From: Candida dubliniensis CD36
Taxonomy: Eukaryota > Ascomycota > Pichiomycetes > Serinales > Debaryomycetaceae
Length of the DNA stretch: 64,000 nucleotides
Direction: 5' to 3'
NCBI RefSeq assembly: GCF_000026945.1
Contig: NC_012860.1
Location: 2,418,001-2,482,000 of the forward strand
Below the pieces are notes generated by a model. It was not told the origin of the DNA. It searched no databases and saw nothing but the letters and a program-made list of their open reading frames with translations. A program made the position numbers and the translations under genes. This document shows positions 60,290 to 64,000 of this stretch, piece after piece. The number at the start of each line of letters is the position of its first letter. The stretch's first letter is position 1.

Positions 60290-61375
60290 ATGACACACAC
60301 AGAACGACCAAAAGTAACCTTTGAATTTTTCGATAATACTAGCCACTCAATGCAACGAAATAAACTTAAACAACTACCACCATTATCCACAGACGTCGAG
60401 GCCAGCTCGAGTCCACATAGTCCTTCGGGCGCCGACTTGAGATTCATAAGCTCATCATCATCTATAAATTCCTTATTTGACTCAGTACCATTATATAGCA
60501 GAACAGCTTCAACAACGACCATAACACCAATATTATCAAGACATGATTCCAATCCTGCATTCAAAAACAACTATCACAACCTATTACACCACCCAACCAT
60601 ACAAGAATTAGATTTCACTCAAACCATAGATTTGAAACTACGTCAGCATCAATCTTGTACAACATCTGTTCAACCAAAAGAAAAGCTAATACTTTTGTTA
60701 GTTGGATTACCTGCCAGTGGGAAATCAACCATTTGCAAACAATTTCAACAATTTATCAATGAAAACAGCGAATATAATGCACAAATCTACAATGCCGGTG
60801 ACGTTAGAAGAAGAAGATCTGCCAGCGAATTTAATGATGCCCAATTTTTCGATCCAAATAATGAACAAGGTAAAAAAGATCGTGAATTATATGCCACCAT
60901 AACTGTCAACAACATGATTAATGATTTACAATCAAATGTTATTGATGTTGGCTTTTTGGATGCAACTAATACCACATTAGAAAGAAGACAAAGAATGATC
61001 AACTTAATCAGTGAACAAGTTCCAAATGGAAGAATAGTAATATTTGATGTTCAATGTAATAATCAGAAATTATTAGAATATAATATCAGTGGTAAATCAG
61101 AAAACAATGATTATAAAAATAAGGATTATACTACCGCCATCAATGATTTTAAGCAACGAGCAATCAATTACAAGAAAATTTACAAACCAATAACAGATAA
61201 AGAATTGGATAGTTATGGAGATAAAGTTGATATGTATATGAAATGTGAAAATGGTGGTCAACAATTTGAGTTTTCACACATTCATCATGCCGATACTTGG
61301 TATTATAAGATTTTGTCTGATTTTAAAAACAATTACAAATTAAGTGAGGTTTATAGGGAGTTATTGGGTCAATAA
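60290..61375 (+). CDS. PFK27: Monofunctional 6-phosphofructo-2-kinase (Pfk27/Pfk26-like)
   Basis: 361 residues. The Ser/Thr-rich N-terminus (~1-115) carries an RxxS-type cluster and is probably phosphoregulated. The 6PF2K domain begins at ~124: KLILLLVGLPASGKSTICKQ (Walker A), YNAGDVRRR (Fru-6-P binding), NEQGKKDRELYATITVNNMI, VIDVGFLDATNTTLERRQRMINLI (Walker B/ATN motif), and YKKIYKPITDKELD. It stops soon after, so the C-terminal fructose-2,6-bisphosphatase domain is absent, as in yeast Pfk27 (397 aa). It makes fructose-2,6-bisphosphate, activator of glycolysis. Convergent with PFS2. Paralogue identity (Pfk26 vs Pfk27) rests on length. Confidence 0.85.
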   Translation: MTHTERPKVTFEFFDNTSHSMQRNKLKQLPPLSTDVEASSSPHSPSGADLRFISSSSSINSLFDSVPLYSRTASTTTITPILSRHDSNPAFKNNYHNLLHHPTIQELDFTQTIDLKLRQHQSCTTSVQPKEKLILLLVGLPASGKSTICKQFQQFINENSEYNAQIYNAGDVRRRRSASEFNDAQFFDPNNEQGKKDRELYATITVNNMINDLQSNVIDVGFLDATNTTLERRQRMINLISEQVPNGRIVIFDVQCNNQKLLEYNISGKSENNDYKNKDYTTAINDFKQRAINYKKIYKPITDKELDSYGDKVDMYMKCENGGQQFEFSHIHHADTWYYKILSDFKNNYKLSEVYRELLGQ

Positions 61376-61702
61376 TTTATTCAAAAGTTTATTTTTTTTC
61401 TTTAGGGTTGGGTTTTTTTTTTGTTTCATATTTTGGTAGTTTTTATTTTTGATAGAGAATAATATACATATATATATATATAGGGTTAAAAAGAAGTGTT
61501 TGCTTTCTTTATAATAAATAAAAAAAAAAGTTTATTTACTTAATGTTTCAATAAATGTAGTGTTTGTAAAGCGGTCTTTCAAAACAATCAGTATTCAACT
61601 CCATTGCAATTACATAAACAAGTGGTTGAAATGCGATATTATTCCTTAAATTTCTTATATATATTGTGTACATTTCTAATGATGTGTTTCCTACACAGCA
61701 AC
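61376..61702. other. Convergent PFK27-PFS2 intergenic region
   Basis: 327 bp. T-rich tract after the PFK27-like stop, an (AT)n microsatellite (61463-61482) and A tracts, likely 3'-end formation signals for both genes. No gene seen. Confidence 0.55.
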
Positions 61703-63328
61703 CTAAAACCCACGCAACCCAGGTATTGTGTACGTACCATTGTTGGAAGTTTCGTTTCGTGATCTCAACCCAGGAACAGCATCAGTAACACCAGACAGTC
61801 CTGTAGCCCCAACACCACGACGACGACCAGAATTGGACAATGCATCGTCATCATTAGCAGTATTATCGTCTTCATCCTTCACGGCATTTGGATCTTCCAT
61901 CACCGCATTGACATTATTATTAACTGAATAATACCAAGCACCAGCTTTACTATCAGTATAAACAGGATCTTTCCAAGCCATTGGGTCATTGGGTCTAGCA
62001 CGAGACCAGAATCTGGCTGTCTTATCGGAACCAGCTGTACACAACAAATGACCCAATGGATGGTATTCGACTGCGTGAATTGCCTTTTCATGAGCGTAAG
62101 GGATTTTCTGCACGGCATCAATCGTGTTGTTAGTATTGGAAAGATTATTCCCGTTGTTGTTTCTTTTGGGTATAGATTCATTCGAATCGGGAATGTATGA
62201 ATCCAACAAGAAGTTGCTTATAGATCCATTATAGGCAGCAGTGGTGACCATTGAGGCATGAATAGGATGCCAGGCAACACATGATAAATCGGTTTCGGAA
62301 TCTCTGATAACCAACATATCTTTCATGGTACGCAAATCAAAGATTCGACATGATCGATCTCTTGATACAGAAGCCAACAACCTTGCTGTTCCATTTGGTT
62401 GGAATCTTGTTTTGTTAACCGTATGCTTAAACCCATGCAATGTAGAAACACAATTAGCCAGTCGTGGGTCCCACAATTTAACTAAATTATCCTTTGAGCC
62501 ACTAACAATCAAACCCAAATTTGGATGCCAATCAGCACTTTTCACTTCCCAATGATGTCCGCTCAAAGTTCTTTCTTCTTTACCATTATTAAAATTCCAT
62601 ATTTTAAGTGCTGAATCATCACCACAGGTAAGGAATTTCAGATCATTTGGCGAGAAAGCTATATCTCTAACTCCATTAGCATGGGCAGAAATATTATTAA
62701 CGTTATTAAAATTAGGTTGCCAGTACTTAACTGTACCATTCTGATCACCACTCAATAACCATTCATCATGATTGGAATACTTCATTGTTAAAATTGGAGA
62801 CTCATGGGCTTGCATAATAGTCTCGAAATTAAACGTCATCCCATTCCATAATGTAAATTCTCCAGAATGTGAAGCAACCAATAATCGTCTCCCCTCAGGA
62901 GTCCATTTGACAGTGTTTATCGTATGTTTGACTTTATTCGAAGATAAGTGAACAAATTTTGTTTGTAAATCCAACACAGCCAAATTATTTTTATTATTTC
63001 TTCGATTCAAATTGAATGATGAGCTATATGCCAATGAAGGCAATAAATCAATTAAATATGACGATTCCGGTCGTATCGTTCCAATAGCTTGTTGCGATCT
63101 ATTAGTTAACCCTAATGATTTCTCAATATACCATCGTCCCATATTGTTCCCATGATCAGTGATTCTTCTATAGGCTTGTTTCTTTTCCTGACTTGCCAAT
63201 TGTTGTTCAATGTTTTGTTGATACGCCAAATATTTATCTTGCAGTTTATGATCCCTTGGCTTGCCTATTCGTCCATTGGAGCCATCATTACGAGAGCGAT
63301 GGTCGTGATTATTATGAGATCTATACAT
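61703..63328 (-). CDS. PFS2: Polyadenylation factor WD protein Pfs2 (WDR33)
   Basis: 541 residues. N-terminal ~100: Pfs2-specific [20 protein letters not shown] and [14 protein letters not shown]. Seven WD40 blades follow (~125-455): [164 protein letters not shown]. The Asn-rich insert and acidic/Gly C-terminus ending YTIPGLRGF are family-like. Pfs2 scaffolds the CPF and CFIA complexes; human WDR33 reads AAUAAA. Size slightly larger than yeast (465). Confidence 0.95.
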   Translation of the reverse strand: MYRSHNNHDHRSRNDGSNGRIGKPRDHKLQDKYLAYQQNIEQQLASQEKKQAYRRITDHGNNMGRWYIEKSLGLTNRSQQAIGTIRPESSYLIDLLPSLAYSSSFNLNRRNNKNNLAVLDLQTKFVHLSSNKVKHTINTVKWTPEGRRLLVASHSGEFTLWNGMTFNFETIMQAHESPILTMKYSNHDEWLLSGDQNGTVKYWQPNFNNVNNISAHANGVRDIAFSPNDLKFLTCGDDSALKIWNFNNGKEERTLSGHHWEVKSADWHPNLGLIVSGSKDNLVKLWDPRLANCVSTLHGFKHTVNKTRFQPNGTARLLASVSRDRSCRIFDLRTMKDMLVIRDSETDLSCVAWHPIHASMVTTAAYNGSISNFLLDSYIPDSNESIPKRNNNGNNLSNTNNTIDAVQKIPYAHEKAIHAVEYHPLGHLLCTAGSDKTARFWSRARPNDPMAWKDPVYTDSKAGAWYYSVNNNVNAVMEDPNAVKDEDDNTANDDDALSNSGRRRGVGATGLSGVTDAVPGLRSRNETSNNGTYTIPGLRGF

Positions 63329-63850
63329 AGTGTGATAATTGATATTAGTATTATGACGATAATTAGGTGGTTATCTTATTCTTTGAGTTTGGTCTGCAGA
63401 TTTCAAGGTCTTCCAAACATTTTTTTTTTTTCATTTCTCATTTCTCTGTCACAAGCGACTTACCAGTCACGTGACAACACAATCGACCTCTCAGTAATGC
63501 CTCAATGAATGCTAATCTAAGTTTATTGATGAACAGATTTCAGTTTGAATTCCCAATTATTGTTCAGTTGTTCTGGTTGTATAGTATATTTCTTTTCAGA
63601 AACAATTGGAACAATGAGTGGAGAAGAAAGGAAACGGGAATCACCAGGATCCACAGTTTATATGGCTCTTACATTTGCCTAACAATTAATTTGTCACATT
63701 TTCTTTGGTGATTTGCAATCTGAGCACATGGCTCTATTATTATGTTCCCCCACCCAAAAAAAAAAAAATCGAAAGAGAAAATGAAACCCTCCATATTATA
63801 CCAACTATTCAACATACCAATATCTATAACTATTCAAGTACTTAAATAAA
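63329..63850. other. Divergent PFS2-ADI1 promoter region
   Basis: 522 bp. GTCACGTGAC palindrome at 63466-63475 and A/T tracts. Short plus-strand frames (63152-63508, 63505-63711) are AT-driven and rejected. Confidence 0.55.
63466..63475. promoter_or_regulatory. Cbf1-type palindrome GTCACGTGAC upstream of ADI1
   Basis: Ten-base perfect palindrome around CACGTG, ~140 bp from the PFS2 start and ~375 bp upstream of ADI1. Cbf1 with Met4/Met28 controls sulfur-amino-acid genes, and ADI1 belongs to the methionine salvage pathway. Confidence 0.5.
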
Positions 63851-64000
63851 ATGGTTGAAGTTTATTTTCACGACAACAAAGACACACTTGAAAACTTTAC
63901 TGAAGATCATAATTCAGGAGAACCAGTCAGTTTTGAACAACTAGCTGAAATTGGTGTAATTTACAAATATATCACTACTCAAGAAGAATTGGATGCATTA
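63851..64000 (+). CDS. ADI1: Acireductone dioxygenase Adi1, 5' part
   Basis: The first 50 codons, running off the right edge: MVEVYFHDNKDTLENFTEDHN..., GEPVSFEQLAEIGVIYKY. This matches the ARD N-terminus in yeast (MVKVYIHDNK, HNSG, LDELAKLGVIYKY), including HNSGEPVS. The metal-binding cupin HxHxnE motif would lie beyond the window. Adi1 converts acireductone to the keto-acid precursor of methionine in the methylthioadenosine salvage cycle. An E-box upstream suggests sulfur control. Confidence 0.9.
   Translation, partial: MVEVYFHDNKDTLENFTEDHNSGEPVSFEQLAEIGVIYKYITTQEELDAL

Overview
The window is nuclear DNA of a budding yeast of the CUG-Ser clade, most likely Candida albicans or a very close relative such as C. 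dubliniensis. The sequence is AT-rich with short intergenic regions full of A/T tracts. Introns are few and lie near 5' ends, with GTATGT/GTAAGT donors and TACTAAC-like branch sites. Ribosomal-protein promoters carry the Tbf1-type palindrome (TTAGGG..CCCTAA) beside CACGTG, as known from C. albicans. The order ASR1-VMA9-STP22-SFT2-HNT1-CDC48-ALP1 ... ADA2 ... RTG3 ... RPL29-RPL2 agrees with my recollection of C. albicans; this was not checked against a database. CTG should be read as serine; translations discussed here were made with the standard code.

Layout. 1-8.1 kb: 3' part of a SelO-type pseudokinase gene (FMP40), the repetitive stress protein ASR1, split VMA9 (V-ATPase subunit e), STP22/VPS23 (ESCRT-I), SFT2 (Golgi) and HNT1 (HIT hydrolase). 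8.1-19.5 kb: CDC48 with a proteasome-type promoter element, an amino-acid permease (ALP1-like), a PRY/CAP secreted protein overlapping tail to tail with aspartyl aminopeptidase APE4, BIG1, and the FAD oxidoreductase TDA3. 19.5-30.7 kb: a long intergenic region, an unrecognised S/T-rich protein, ADA2 (SAGA), RPS17 with a one-codon first exon, UTP6, an unrecognised type I membrane protein, an intron-containing tRNA-Ile(UAU), and ESC2. 30.9-42.2 kb: a TFC6-like WD protein, UBA4, a split p24 cargo receptor, RIO1, split KEI1, ESF1 and an unrecognised basic protein. 42.4-50.4 kb: RTG3 (bHLH), CGR1, a PEX30-family dysferlin-domain protein and a ferric reductase. 50.6-55.3 kb: a cluster of RPL8, RPL29, RRT5-like and RPL2, rich in introns. 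55.6-64 kb: PET127, a monofunctional 6-phosphofructo-2-kinase, PFS2, and the 5' end of ADI1.

Functionally this is a housekeeping segment with a strong ribosome-biogenesis component: four ribosomal proteins, UTP6, ESF1, RIO1 and CGR1, several with PAC-like or Tbf1/Cbf1 motifs upstream. I found no mobile element, CRISPR array or foreign island. The most interesting items are at gene-structure level: small first exons that ORF calling misses (VMA9, KEI1, RPL8, RPS17, RPL2, RRT5, p24), a KEI1 intron holding a Z-DNA-type CG/TG tract with a branch site almost touching the acceptor, a probable hidden RPL8 intron containing a strong hairpin, and a genomic A32 tract between two convergent stop codons.
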